A DNA stretch of 64,000 nucleotides, taken from contig CM077116.1 of NCBI GenBank assembly GCA_039619475.1, positions 36,405,183 through 36,469,182 on the forward strand. The letters are read 5' to 3'. The translations under genes were made by a program, and so were the position numbers. Under the pieces are notes generated by a model that worked only from the letters and a program-made list of their open reading frames with translations, was not told the origin of the DNA and searched no databases. This document shows, one piece after another, positions 12,494 through 25,140 of this stretch; position 1 is the first letter of the stretch, and the number at the start of each line of letters is the position of its first letter. The stretch comes from Icerya purchasi. Taxonomy: Eukaryota > Arthropoda > Insecta > Hemiptera > Monophlebidae.

Positions 12494-15340
12494 ATATTTA
12501 TAAAATAATTGTGTTTTTTCAGCGGTCGGCCGTTTACGAAAGATAAGCGTTGGAAATTAGTCAAAAAAATAAATTTTAAAATTTTAAAATAAATCATAAT
12601 TTCAATTTCATAAAACAAATTAAGAATAAAAAAAATTAAGAATAAAATAAATTAAGAATAAAATAAATTAAAATCCACGAGTTCTAAAGGATCTCGTTGT
12701 TAGTATCCCTGAGGGCTTAAAAACCAAACAGAAACGTAACATATTTTCGGTATTTTGTTTTATTATATTCATTGATTTTTATTAAATCATAGATTAAAAG
12801 ATAACTTCGAAAATGGAATTTCAGTTGCTACATACAAATTCAATGTACCACCTCGATAATTCGAATACATTTTTTGAAAGCGAAATTTAAAAAGAAAAAT
12901 ATCTCCTCATCACGTTGTTTCATTACGTAAAACAAATTTTGTTATTTTCGATGATAGTTTGAATACGCAAAAGCAAAATTAATTACGAAATAAATATAAA
13001 CATAAACATAAATTTAAATATAAATATAAATATAAACATAAATATAAACATAAATATAAATATAAAATATAAATTTGTCGACTAGTTTCAGTTCGAAACA
13101 ACTAAAATCGCGAGGTCATTCGCAATCAAAAACTAGTCAGAAAACTTATACATACTTTACATTTATTTTTATATAATAATTAATTGCGTTTTTGTCTATT
13201 AAAATATTTTTAATTAAATAACTATTGTTAATTAATCGCAATATTTTCTTAATTATGAAAAGTGTATTCATTAGCACTAAAAATTAGTAAAAAATTAACA
13301 ACCGATAAGAAAATATCGCTAACAATTAAAATTAAATAACTTTATATTAAACGATAAAAATAAAAAATTTTCAACATTTTCACCGCCTAAAGTTTTTTTA
13401 AAATTTGTCCAGCACCTTTAAACGATTATGTTCACTGGGAGTTCCGGGAACAGACGAATTAGCTACTTATTAAAAAAATAACTATAAGGAGACTTGAATC
13501 ATTTAAAAATATCCGCGTTCCTTAGAGATTCAATATTTCTTCGAATTTTGAATACGACGTAGTTACTCGTTTTCTAATAAACTTTTGACTTAATTTCGGT
13601 CAAATGTTCGGTCCAATTCAGATTTTTAATAGCTTATCTTTTTTTTTCTTTTTTTTTTTTTCTTTTTATCCTTCTCCTGTTCCAATTAAGGATAGAGAAA
13701 TAATATTGCGCTGAAATTACCGTCATAAATAAAGTTGCCGTATATCTTCGGAAGTTAATTACTGTAATAAACGATACGCATGCGATGAATTTACTAGCGA
13801 AATATTGCCGATCGCCTGCGTAATGTAAATCGATAAAATTTACGAAACAACTCGATAGCCGCGTACGCATACCTACACAAGTGTGCAAAGACTGGAAGTT
13901 AACTGAACAGCGCAGCATCAAATTTCGTAAATGTACACATTTTCAAATTTGCCCGGCACACGAATTTTCTTAGTACATTCGAAATTGATTTAATATTTAG
14001 CCACCTTTACATTAGGGGCTGAGGACGATGCAAAACAATTTTCTGTGGCTTCTTCGAGAACTTTAAAGTGGGCTTTTCATTTTCAGACCGAAATCTTTAA
14101 CGATAAGCACCGTGTATCCATTGTCACAAGCTGCCGAAACGACAAAAAACTTTAACCGCCGCTATATTTATCCTTCTCCACTTGCATCTCTTCTCTTTAC
14201 AACATTCACCTATTTTCTGTGTTCTCCTTTAAACTTTACTACCTTTTCTTTATCCATCATCCCTGCGTCGCTATTGGTTCCTCCAGCTCATATTAATAAT
14301 ATTTTTCCATTGAATAAAACTTTAGCAGCTGTTTCTTGTTTCCAAGGGTCCCTCTAGTTATCGTGCCTAATAGAAAAAAGAAAAAAAAGAAAGAAAAAAA
14401 AAGACAATATCCCCTTTTCTTTGGATCTGATAATGGAATTTACCCTTTCTTCGTTCTCTGCTTACTTTATGTCATCTAAGTAGTTCCATCTTTCTCATCG
14501 TCCTTTCGCGCATAAAGAGAAATGCTCCTGTCTAATTCCAGAAGTTTTCTTTAAAACGCTCGTTCCTTTATTCCAGCATTTGCCCTTTTTTAATTGGTTC
14601 GTTCTGCGGGATCGTTTCACAAAAAAAACGAAAAAAATTATGATAACCTTTCCATCTATACTCAACCTCGTCACCCTACTTTTAACCTGATCCTTCCGGT
14701 TTCAAAATCCTTCCTTTTACGGTTCTGTAACTCGCGCAGTTTTTACTACTACCTTCATTTTGATCATTTTTCTGCAGCATCACTTTCCTTTTCTTCGTCA
14801 CAACATTTCATCCTATGTCTCCATGCGTTGCTTTCTTATAATTCTTTGTTATTCTCCTATTCACTTAATCTAGAGATATTTTTGTACACCTATCAAACTG
14901 AGCGTTAATTTTTAATTTTGCCTATGTTTACTGCCTTTCATTTCTTAAAAAACAAATCTCTACCTTCAGGCGACCATTATCGGTCGTGTTTGCTCTTCTT
15001 CCACTCAGCATTGATATGTAAAAATAGTGAATAGTTAATAATCAACAAACACCTTAAGAACTAAAATAAATATACTAGTAATGTCTCACAAATATTCCAC
15101 CTTCGACATATTAGTGTAAAGATAAATGCACAGCATATGTATTATCCGAATATTAAAAGATACCTTAATCGGCGTAGAAACGAAGAACACAGATCGAGTC
15201 TTTGAAGACAACCTTTTCTTTTCTAGCTAAAGATTACTAAAAAATTTTTCATAATTATAATTATACTTATTATTATTATTATTATCGAGATTATTACAGC
15301 ACATGGATTAATGCAAGCTTAGATGTATTCTAATAGGCTA
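9953..15340 (+). other. Kinase intron 1, left part
   Basis: Intronic sequence without a recognised gene. It contains a cluster of near-repeats of AAAATGTCCCA / AATTTTATGTAACG at about 12118-12285 and a (TA)n/(TG)n run at 12461-12495. It also has repeats of AATTAAGAATAAAA at 12615-12672 and a minisatellite-like series of ATAAATATAAAC variants at about 12990-13070. A patch near 13078-13140 resembles the centre of the foldback at 3.5 kb. The pyrimidine-rich open frames near 10651-11104 and 14112-14908 resemble the base bias of LINE family A, but no protein motif supports that. Confidence 0.5.
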
Positions 15341-15840
15341 GCAGGACCCGTTTTGACTAGTTCGACAATGGACGAGATGCTCGCCTGCCTGCACGGGGAC
15401 ATTGTACCAAGATATGTTCAGCAATTGACGAGGTAAATTACATGAGCGGGCAGGCAAAGGGAGAAGTGTTCTTTTTTTAACAAATGGTTATGAAATATCG
15501 ATATGTGTTCTACGCAGAGAATGGTCAGCGCTGCAAACTTTCTGCGGGACATGGGTATCGGTGGCCACCATGGCTCAGTACACTATTTCAGCGGTCAAAC
15601 TCACATGTTCGTTTCTCGGCACTCCAGCATGACCCGAGACTTAAAGAAACATTACGCGTGAGCCAGCTCAAGAAAGCAAGTTAATAAAACACTTTATTTC
15701 TCAGGACGATGTGTTTAAAGTTTTCGGTATCTGGAGTATCCTAATAGATTGCGAAGAATCCATGATCAAAAATACATTTCGGCGTTGGGAGTAAACTTAC
15801 AGATATTCCTTAAAGCAGAACAAAAAAATCCATACAGCTC

Positions 15841-17040
15841 CTCCTCTCACACTGAACAGAAGTTGTGGAGCCGAAGAACTTTTCCCTTCATCTTGTAAGC
15901 GCAGAGAGGGTTTATTTTGGGTGTACAAATAGCTATCTTTTCCGCCACATACTGACACCCCAGTATGATATCCTGGTTAGGGCGGCGGCCGTTCATCGGG
16001 GTTAGGTCAGCAACAATCGTCATATCTTTCCAAGGGAGTTTATAACGCTCATGTATAAGGTTAGAGTTCTAGTTAATTCCCTATTTCTTAAAGAGGAATA
16101 GTACACTGAGGAGGGGATCATTTAAAAAGGACGGTAATGGAACTATTAAATTATCGCTAAGGTGTAGATTAGTTCGGTACCAGAGGAATCGATCTGTGAA
16201 AGCACAGGAGTTTAGGATAACTGTTAAGGGTGGGATACCCGCTAGTGAACAGATTTCCACCGATAGCGACGTCCTATGCGCCCCAAGATAATGCCTATGG
16301 CAGTATGACGGATTGTATCTAGCGATTTAAGGAGTGCTTTGTTTGTTAAGGAATAAATTTGGCACACGTAGGTCAATTTATTTAAAGGGATAAATATTTA
16401 AAGCTTTCGCGGTGAATACTCATAATAAATGATTTTCGGAAACAACTGTGTTTAAAAATAAATTTAATTCGCTTTAAATTAAATTTCTCTTTAAATGCAG
16501 TGGTTTCCGAAAATCATTTATTATTATTATTACTTAAAGGGATTTGCACACAGTTAGTAGAAGCTTTGGATCCATGTTGTATTTCGGATTTGAAAGACAT
16601 TTTAATATATTCAATAATTTCATGTACTTATTCATAAGATTGGGAATATAACCAGTTTTCCGTCAAATACGAGACCCAAGAATTTTACCGTATAAAAAAA
16701 CGGATGTGGTGAATTCCTTAGGAAAAGAGTTATGTCGGAATGACACAGGCACCTCTTGTGGAACTTCACACATACAGCTTTTGTCGAAGAAAATGAAAAG
16801 TCATTGTTATCAGTCCATATTTGCAAATTATTAATTGTTGATTGAAGGACTGAGCTTGCATTGGCGGAAGGTTAGACGGAAGAGACATATTAAGATCATC
16901 AATATGTAATAAGTGGGCTGTAACTGGCCTACCGTATACAATTTGAACGTCATTTATATATTGTATAAATAATGTTGCGTTCAGCGGCCTTGATGCCATT
17001 TTCGATAAGGAGGAAGGAACGTATCTTACAGCCAATCCTT
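15841..17040 (-). pseudogene. LINE reverse transcriptase relic (R1/Jockey-like)
   Basis: Read on the minus strand, 17035-16766 carries TLFIQYINDVQ and then HLLHIDDLNMSLPSN, the region around the RT active site where the usual Y-x-DD reads HIDD. It overlaps a second frame at 16826-16632 with FSFSSTKAVCVKFHK and VKFLGLVFDGKL, typical of the palm-thumb part of R1/Jockey-type LINEs. Further along, near 16310-16240, a degenerate copy of the thumb segment (RHTAIGIILGRIGRRYRWKS) follows. Frame changes and stops show it is dead. It may belong with the gag relic at 18.3-19.5 kb on the same strand. Confidence 0.65.
16420..16536. repeat. Imperfect inverted repeat inside LINE relic
   Basis: AATAAATGATTTTCGGAAAC near 16427 is matched by its complement GTTTCCGAAAATCATTTATT near 16502-16521. 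An inner pair, AAATTTAATTCG / TTTAAATTAAATTT, lies between them. It is likely a small MITE inserted in the LINE fragment; no target duplication was resolved. Confidence 0.45.
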
Positions 17041-17599
17041 ACTCTGATCTCCCTATCTAAGAGAAGGGAACCGCTCTTTTGGACGCGAAAAAGTGAGCGC
17101 GAATCTATGGCGCAGATTCTTTCGGGCGCAGGCGAACTCAGACCTTTTTACAGACTACCTACGGTGATTTTCAAGTATCGTCCGCTAAACGTTATCATCT
17201 GTGTTAGCGAGAAACACGAATTACCAAATACTGCTTTCAGAAATTCCGTTCAAGAAATACCGTTCTTCGTTAACGATTTAGTTTTTCCGCGCGTATTGCA
17301 TCTTATATATATGCGTACATATATATAATCACAAAACACATATTTTACATCAATTTATTGGGTTATTCATTTTTTTTAAATATTTTCTATCTTTTTGAAA
17401 TAACGACTTCAGCGTGAAATACAGATGAACAGACTTTTGCGATGTAAATTTAAAAATTCTTAACATTAAATCACAATTTAAAACCCCTCATTTACTGATA
17501 TTAAATAATACCTTAAGGTTTAGTGCACTGTGAAAAAGTCAATAGCGATAAAAATTTAAAAAAAAGTAGAATGACTTAATAGTTAACTAAAGCCGGGCC

Positions 17600-17630
<31 letters not shown>

Positions 17631-18299
17631 AAAACATTTCAATAAGAACAGATTTACTTGCTGCAGTGATTTATTTTTTTCATTTTTTGTATTAATTTTT
17701 TATTTAAATAAGAAGAGAAAAACTGTTTTTTTTACTGATAACACTAAAGATCATCAATAGCTATTAAACAGAAAAAAAAAAAAAAGAAAATCGATTAATA
17801 AACAGAGGAGAAAAAGGTACTGAAAAGTTTTATCTTTGCCTATTTATATACAGAAGAAGATTATACATTGTGTTCATTTAAAGATTACCATAATTTACAT
17901 TTACATAATACTAAATTCAAAACAAAGGTATTTAATTTTTAATTTGTAATACCGTATATATTTCTCGGCAGTTTCAAATTCGTCTCTTAGAGCCGGATTA
18001 TGCCCGGCGTCCAATTATTAATCAGTAATTTGAGTTCTTCTATATGTTTGAAAGGGTCTCTGCAGTTCCATTGCATAATACTCTCATTGACAGCCGTAAT
18101 TTATTTATTTATTTATTCCACCGGTAAGACTTGGATCAGTCTGAGAGATTCGCACTCTGTAAATCAATACTCTATCTTCTACCGCTTTGCTTATTTATTT
18201 TTTTTATGATCTGAGTGCACCTGTTTACTGTAGATAATTATTATAGTAGAGCGTCCGTAAAAGACGTAGTTAGGAACGGAAATGACACACAGAGGACGA
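17041..18299. other. Non-coding, with A/T homopolymers
   Basis: No gene was recognised. It holds an A run of about 28 bp at 17600-17628 and further A runs near 17770. An ORF on the plus strand at 16972-17328 has no family signature. Confidence 0.45.
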
Positions 18300-19560
18300 A
18301 TTTTTTTAGTCCTTCGAAATTCATTATGAAGGTTTTTTGATCGTCCTGAAATAATGGTTTCGCTTTCCCGGTTATTTCGTCTATATTTTTCAGTGCCAGC
18401 TTCTTAGGTTCAACAAAGTGGCTTGGTGATGAACTATTGAACCTTGCTGGTTGGTAGAAGACTCTGTGCCTACTGTTAAGTTGATTGTTTTTCTCATCGG
18501 TTGCAAGGTGAAATTTAATTCAATTTTCTCCGTTGTACTCTCCGCCGTTACCGGATGGGACTGTTTAGTCGCTGGATATTCGGATTCCATCGCTTCCCTT
18601 TCGTCATTTGCCTGATTAGTTGGTTCAAAAATCCTCGTTGATTGTTCGGTTCCCGCTTGATGTACTATCTTTCAGTTGTTGCACGTACGGTTTTCAAGAT
18701 TTAAAAAAATTCGATAGTTTCTATCATTAGGGTTGAACAGGAATCAGCTAGGTATATTTACATAGTCGGTATATTCTATATGTACAACTTCCGTCTCCAA
18801 CTCACTATGTGTGCCAAATTCGTCATCAGCCCGATTTACTCTAAGTATAGCAATCGGTGCTAACGGTTTTAAGCATTGTTACTCCATGTATTGGTACAAT
18901 TTATCGTTTAGTATCGTTGATGACACATTTGATAGAATTATCTTGCTAACAAGATGTGTCTAATTCTCCACACGCCTTAACTGCAGCACGACCGAATTTT
19001 ATTGTGTCTGCCCCCATTAGCAAAATAGGAATCCGTTATCTGCACCGGTTTTTGGAAAAACGGCTATTCTGCCATCGCTGATGCTTGATCCTGCAATTAT
19101 ATTTGTTGGGCCTCCGACTTGATCTTTAAGTGCGACAAAGTAATCCGGTATGCGGCGCTATGTAGCAGAACAATATGCTTTGCTCAGCTCTCGGATGACT
19201 GAAGTTCGTTAACGGAGAGATTTTCATTCTCTCTGACCAATTTTAGCGTGTTGGAATAAGACTGTGTCGAAGTTAAAGTAGCCTCAGCGGGCTTGACAGT
19301 AATTAGTCGGCAAGAAAGATATTCGGTAGCATTGACGGAGGGGTTTATTTCGAGGGATTCATGTTTCGCCGGTTACTGCTGTGTTAGCGTAAACGATTGG
19401 CTTTCAACTGTACTGTGTTCGCATTAGGTGGATCGGGTAGTAAAGTGCTCTGCAAGCCAGTATGCGGCACTGGTAATGCGGGATGTGTCTGAGCTTGCGT
19501 ATAGTGATGGAACGTGCGGATAAGGGAAAGTTATGTGCGTACATGTCATCAAGCTCGAGA
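18300..19560 (-). pseudogene. LINE ORF1 (gag-like) relic
   Basis: Translation of the minus strand in patches gives the pattern of the nucleic-acid-binding ORF1 protein of Jockey/I-type LINEs. A patch near 19140-19060 reads ALKDQVGGPTNIIAG. A patch near 18950-18900 reads KIILSNVSSTI. A patch ending near 18700 reads YRIFLNLENRTC, and then a broken zinc knuckle follows (CNN, stop, KIVHQAG) near 18690-18650. Many stops and shifts are present. Position and strand fit it being the 5' part of the element whose RT relic lies at 15.8-17.0 kb, with the endonuclease part missing. The link is inferred. Confidence 0.5.
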
Positions 19561-20326
19561 TTAATTTTGCCGCAATAAGCTGATGATGCTTATCAGCGAT
19601 TGTAACGGCGATTGCTAGAGACGACGGTTTTTTATGTGTGTCTTCCCCATCTTTTGTGGTGTGTACTTACTACCGGTTGCGGGCTTAGAGTTCCATCCGG
19701 TTTCGCTGTACCAGCCAGCATGCGTGCTAGCGGCGGTGTGCGGGGAATTTCACGCGGTAGCCCCGAATGTAAGAATATACTATCCTTCATATCGAGAACA
19801 ATATCACGAACAATGAAATGAACGCGAGAAACACAAAACTTTAATCGGAATGCGTTAAATCGAACCTTTATATTCAAAAATATTCCTTATCTTTTCCAGC
19901 TTTGAAGATAGGATATTTCGTGAAAATATTACTGATGTACTTGATTTAATATTCATTCTCTTAAGCCTCCATCAGTTGCGCACAAAATAGTTTGATTGTT
20001 AGTCGCGCGGATGACATATGTCGTCCATTTTTAAAAATAGATTTGTATCTTCAAAATTTTACTCTTTAAAAATTTCTTCTACGATATAATTACGAGTAGT
20101 TTAGGCTGTATTGAAAGTGTTCATTATGTAAAATTTTAAATTATTAAAATATTCCTTAGAAGAAACAGTGTAGAAACAAAGTACAATCATAATTCTAACG
20201 TAATTTCATAACTTTCTTATATTTTATTTTATTAGGTCTTTTTAGAAGATTTTAGTTTTAAATTAGTAGTTAAGGATGTAGTTCGTGTTTTCATAATACC
20301 TTACTCTAAAATGAACTAGTTTTCTA
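19561..20326. other. Non-coding
   Basis: No gene was recognised. Overlapping open frames on both strands at 19612-19877 are mutually exclusive and lack signatures. They sit just upstream (minus sense) of the gag relic. Confidence 0.4.
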
Positions 20327-21455
20327 AACAATTCAAACCAGTATGTGTTTTGAGTGATCCGGACAAACCCAATTTTTACATTTTATGCATCAGTTCTGTG
20401 CGGTTTTGTTCCGCTTACGACCGCAGATGTAGCATCTTTCGCGTGATTCGGAGGGTTCTTGAATTTCAATCGAAGATTCTTGTTCGTAAACTAATAATTT
20501 TTCTTTGCAGACGTAATTCTCTTGGAAGATTCTTAATATTTAACCGGCACTGTATCTGAGGCTTTATTAGTAGCCCGTTTAATGTTTCACAGAAATCAGC
20601 TCTGGATGTCTTTTCATTGGATGCAATTTTATGGTATTTATGTATATACACAAAAAACGTCAATAGTTGAAATATTCAATAAATTATAAAACAGTACCAT
20701 ACTTCTATGTAGAGTACATCGTGAAACATCATTATTTCAACACAATTGATCTATTAAATCCACTGCAGATTTAGTCATGTTGTAACATGTAACAATTTCA
20801 GATTTTTTTAGTACTATCGGTTGTTTCATCTATGGGGTGTCATCGAAGTGCATTGAGGATAGTAACAGGATCACTTTATTTATTTATTTATTTTTTTTTT
20901 AAGCAATAAGATACCAACGTACAATCTTCTTGAAATCCGAATATCGAAGAGTTTTCTGTTCTACTTTTGCTTGACAAAAACTATTTAGGAATTTCACATC
21001 AGTTTTTACATACAGTTCCAATGTAAGTCAGTTTTTATCTTTTAGTATCTTCACTAATGACAAACTAGAGAACCAGTTATTGCCAGTAATATTTCTATTT
21101 GTTCCTTCAACTGGCTGAACTAGCTTACTTACAATATCTTGAGCGGAATTGCCTACATAATAACGTCCACTGGACTGCTTTCCAACACATGGCTCTAAAC
21201 CTAGCGTGCAAGTTACATCAGACAAAGCAAACACCTCCAGTCCATATTTTGCTGGCTTATTATGGGTATATGTATAATGTCGAAATGAACAGTTTCCATA
21301 AAATGCCAACAACTCTGTCCATCTACCGTTAAATACTCTGACGGAGTAAAGTATTTGCGAAAATTATTCACGAATAATGATTTGTGTATTTCTCTTATTG
21401 CAGCTAGTTTATATCTATAGGGCTTTTCGGCAATCTCTGTCATGGACATTATCAA
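20327..21455 (-). pseudogene. piggyBac-type transposase, inactivated
   Basis: This is the C-terminal two thirds of a piggyBac transposase in several frames. Order from 21455: YFTPSEYLTVDG (first catalytic Asp); a frameshift near 21305; NKPAKYGLEVFALSDV (second Asp); VGKQSSGRYYV; then NITGNNWFSSL, where the usual C-D-N-W Asp is Asn. Next come YNMTKSAVDLIDQLC near 20770, KPQIQCRLNIKNLP near 20580-20540, and the C-terminal cysteine-rich domain CYICGRKR...CIKCKNWVCPDH near 20430-20350. Loss of an active-site Asp, frameshifts and stops make it inactive. The N-terminus and the terminal repeats were not found. Confidence 0.85.
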
Positions 21456-22215
21456 ATCTCATACATGGCAGTAAAAATCTAGAGCGATTTTTACTGATGC
21501 GTAAATAAAACGAAAAAACTAGTGATGGGGCTACCTAGATATATAAATTCAGTTAGGTTTTCTATCTTTTCTCCATCGATATAAATATAGGTATATGCCT
21601 ATTTCTAGTTCTGGTAAACAAAAAATCATTAAAATTACCATAACTGTTACTCCATACATAATCAAATATTGAAACCTGTATGAAATTAAGGATGCCAGCT
21701 GTGACAAAAAAAAACATATCATTATTATTATTATTACTATTATTCAGCGTTACCAAAATAAAATACTTCAAATTATTGCCGATAGCCCTAATCTGCAAAC
21801 TACTTCTTTTCTATCGTTTTGTTAAATGATTAAAATTCAAATGATGTGCAATTAATTTATATTTCTTTTAAGCAGTGATATATACTAACATATTTAGTGT
21901 AAAATATATATATATAAAAGTTAAAGAACCAATCTGATACTCCCCCTCAGTAACATATCAAGGATTACGGAATTAATAATAAGCTCAAAGTTACACTGGC
22001 GTGTGATTAGAATGAGAAAGGTTTTGAAACCTGTTTCAATTTAATAAGAGTTCGGGTAGAAAAAAAAAGTTCAATCACGGTATAATAGTATAATATTGTT
22101 CCATTTTTCTTGTGATTATTTTTAATTCGTTTTTCGCGACATATTTCAATAAGGAGCAATTTTTACATTATTCGATTTTGTATCGGTATTATTTGAATAC
22201 GCTAAGCGAAAAAAG
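21456..22215. other. Non-coding
   Basis: No gene was recognised. It includes an (ATT)n microsatellite near 21719-21743 and a short TA run near 21905. Confidence 0.5.
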
Positions 22216-22217
22216 AC

Positions 22218-22323
22218 GGCGTGTACCACTACCAACCACTCTGTATTTAATCCTGTCCACATCTACCTGGTTCTGTGATATGAAGATGTGGACAGGATTA
22301 AATACAGAGTGGTTGGTACACTC
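22218..22323. repeat. Hairpin with 42-bp arms
   Basis: The arm at about 22219-22262 (ending AATCCTGTCCACATCT) is almost perfectly repeated in reverse complement at about 22280-22322, with a loop of about 18 bp. The right arm continues into a frame, HDRERYQNIIKTSLDG, that resembles the C-terminal end of RTE-like LINEs (DR.+W..II). The hairpin may therefore be a snapback duplication of a LINE 3' fragment. This reading is tentative. Confidence 0.55.
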
Positions 22324-22404
22324 CGCGCACGACAGAGAGCGGTACCAGAATATCATTAAGACTTCACTAGATGGCCATCCATGATCGAGATCGGTCAGGA
22401 CAGC

Positions 22405-23436
22405 AAAAAGAAGAAGACCACTGAATAGGTTCAAGTGCTTAGCAGAGTTAAAGATTACTTTTTAGCTAACTTCTTAAATTAAGGTTTATTTTTTAATTAA
22501 TTAGAAAAAAAATAAATAAATAAAGTCCAGTTTATAGTTATCGTTTAAATTTTATCTTGCACATTAATAATTATTATTATTCAAATGGCACGAATTGCGT
22601 TAAAAATAATAATTAATTGCGGGTTATTTATTGAATTTGAAAATGTGTAAAAACCGCTGAATTGTTTAGATTTTGGTCTAACCAAATGTTTACTGTAACT
22701 TTCACTTACTTTTTTTCACGAATTCGTTCGATTTCCTTATTTAAATTTTTAGCGAATTTCACAGATAACGATACCGACATCCGATTTTCTTTAGCTATTC
22801 ATAACCGAAACGATGATTTCCGTTAGAAACTATTATTAATTCGTAACGAAGTAAATATCATTTTGCACGTTTTATTAATTCCCTTTCGTCACAACCGTTT
22901 GATGTATTTTTGAATAAATTATCGATCGTCCGCACAGAGACCTCTTGTTTATTATTCAAATGTTGCACTCTCTATGATTAATACAATTTGTCGGTGTTTG
23001 AGTTTTCCTTTTCTTCAAATTCATTTTCGCACAATTTTAATCGCCTCTTTAATCTACCCTATTTCGGAGCGTCGTTCGTTAAAATTAATTCTGATAAAAA
23101 TTTGCATTAATATTCGATTTGGTTTTCTTAAGGTGGTAACTTTCCATGCCTCCTTCACATTTAATTACAAAGCTGCAATAAACATCTGCTTCGTTCAAAA
23201 AATACGCTTCTTTTCATACACTTCGTGTTTATTCGTTCGTAAAATCCTTATCTGCAAATATAATATGTATGTCAGAAATGAATCTTCTGTGGCAAAGTAC
23301 TAAAACAAATTAAAAAAGAAAAATATCTGTTGAAAAAAAAAAAAAAAAACTTGCCCCGAAGGAGTAAGAGAATTTTCAGTTTTTGTTAAATAGAAATCTG
23401 AGAAGTCACTATTTCATCACGCACGTAAAAGTGGTT
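22405..23436. other. Non-coding
   Basis: No gene was recognised. A plus-strand open frame at 22974-23303 lacks any motif. An A run lies at 23333-23350 just before the LINE copy. Confidence 0.45.
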
Positions 23437-23437
23437 A

Positions 23438-24032
23438 TTGATTCCTTGGCTCAGATTGCTGTATCCTCCCGCTTTTTTTTCTCTAAAATTCCCGTTTCTA
23501 ATTTACTCTCATTGTGCAAAAAGTTTCATGTTCAATTTTGGTCAGATTTTTACGTTTCTTCCTTTTCTAATCATCCTTCCTTTTATTTTTCCATCCAACC
23601 TAATCTTCCCACGCGGCCTTGGTTTTACGATTTTCCTTCGCTTCGCCGCTCCGTTATTGTCCCTATTATCCGTTTACGTCTGAATCATACTCTTCTTCCT
23701 TCCTCTCGTTTTCGCTTTATCCCCTTAATTATCCTCTCCAATTAACGACGAAGCCGTCTGTGATCCTGACCATATCTTCTTTGAATGTCCATCCCTTGTG
23801 AACGAACGCACTTCGTTGTACTCCAATTTTGCTATCACTCAAACTCCCTACTCCTTATTGTGGCCTCGTATATCTTATTGTTTCCGTCGATCTCCGTTGT
23901 TGCTATCCCTCAGTTCTTTTATCTTATCAATAGCTGGCCGAATCTACATTTAACTGATCCTTCTCCCTTGTTTCGTTTCTGGGCGAAGATCCTTTGTTGA
24001 CATGCCCAAAGGGGGGTTAAAAAAAAAAAAAA
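23438..24032 (+). pseudogene. LINE family A copy 2, 3' end
   Basis: This fragment is 5'-truncated within RNase H: the start matches the DSLARVAA stretch of the copy at 58.6 kb, read here as DSLAQIAVSSR. A frame near 23750-23800 keeps the C-terminal motif CDPDHIFFECPS. The 3' UTR ends with TTTCTGGG, TTGACATGCCCAAA and an A tract (24018-24032), closely like the ends of the copies at 48.2 and 59.99 kb. The coding frames are broken. It is an ordinary 5'-truncated LINE insertion with its poly(A) tail, in the sense of the kinase gene. Confidence 0.75.
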
Positions 24033-24779
24033 GTGCTTATCGTTTAGAACAGTAGACTTGTTCGATATTAGTTTGTGTAGTAAAATCTCGATTTGATAAT
24101 TTATTCGCTTTTCTGTTGTGTTTGTCGAGCTCTGTGAGTACTTCTTTGACGTTAACGAATCATCAAGAGAACAACTGAAAAGCGTACACTTGTGTATAAT
24201 AACAACAGTGTAAACAGACGATCACAGGCTGAACGTTTAACTAACCAAGTAGTTCCTTGCATTGTCAAAATGACTAGTGCATTGTCCATTGCATATTTTT
24301 TTTTTTTTTTGCCGAATATCTCGTATGATGTTTTCATACTGCTTCAAAAGTACTGCTACGAATTAGTGGCTTATTAGAGATAAGTAGCTCTGGTATGCAG
24401 TTCGCTGGAAATTCACCAATAGAAAGATCCAACGGAATGTCACGAATTATGCCCAGTCGAAATAGCAGGGATTGTGGAATGAGAGATCGCGAATAATTTT
24501 CAGCTCTTTGTACATTTCTTCCGAGAGAATAAGTTTATTGGTCTCCATTACGGGCGTAAAAATTAATTTTATTAAGCTTTTTCTCGATCTGGAAATAGAA
24601 GAAAGACAATTAACTCTTATAAAATATCTGATGGAGGTGGGCAATATTCTTACTTTCCAAGCTTTTAACTAGAACAACGGTTTACCCCTCATAGTTGTCG
24701 AGGAATGTAATTAAAGAGGCCTTAGAATTCTTTAATTTTTCGAGGTTAATTAAATTAAATAGATTGCTATGTGTTGAGG
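24033..24779. other. Non-coding
   Basis: No gene was recognised. Two mutually overlapping frames on opposite strands near 24447-24672 have no family signature. Confidence 0.4.
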
Positions 24780-24789
24780 TGTAGTAAAG

Positions 24790-25025
24790 TAAAGTAAAAT
24801 AAGTCCCATACTCTTATAGCAAGGTGTCGAAGACTGTTAAGTTAAGGATCACAGTGAACTAAGCCCAACGGAACTAATGAGAGTAGGAGAGTCAGATCCT
24901 TTCTATCGGCCGTTTTAACTTTCCTAGATTTCTCTGGTACTCAACTATTTCAGGCTCGGTAAAGCTATTCGGATCCGGAACCAGACAAGTCTCGAATCTG
25001 TGTTCCAACTTCTATCAAATATTCC
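24790..25025. repeat. Dispersed repeat B, copy 1
   Basis: This stretch shares blocks in the same order and orientation with 56800-57025: AAGTCCCATA, GTTAAGG.TCACA, CAG.TCCTTT, AGATTTCTCTGGTAC, and GGATCCGGAAC.AGACAAGTCTCGA. It has no convincing open frame. It may be untranslated sequence of a LINE, since RT-like relics follow at 25.25 kb, but the copy at 56.8 kb has no RT next to it in the same sense. Confidence 0.55.
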
Positions 25026-25140
25026 GTTTCCAAATCGGAAGTTCTACTAATGATTACCAAATATAATATTCAAAAGATGAAGAAGCGTTTTCTAAAGAAA
25101 CACCATTTTCTGACCGTCGTTTTTCAATTTTTCAAAAGTC

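Noticed and set aside
12990..13070. CRISPR-like array
   Set aside because: The units are degenerate AT-rich tandem repeats without spacers, in a eukaryotic context.
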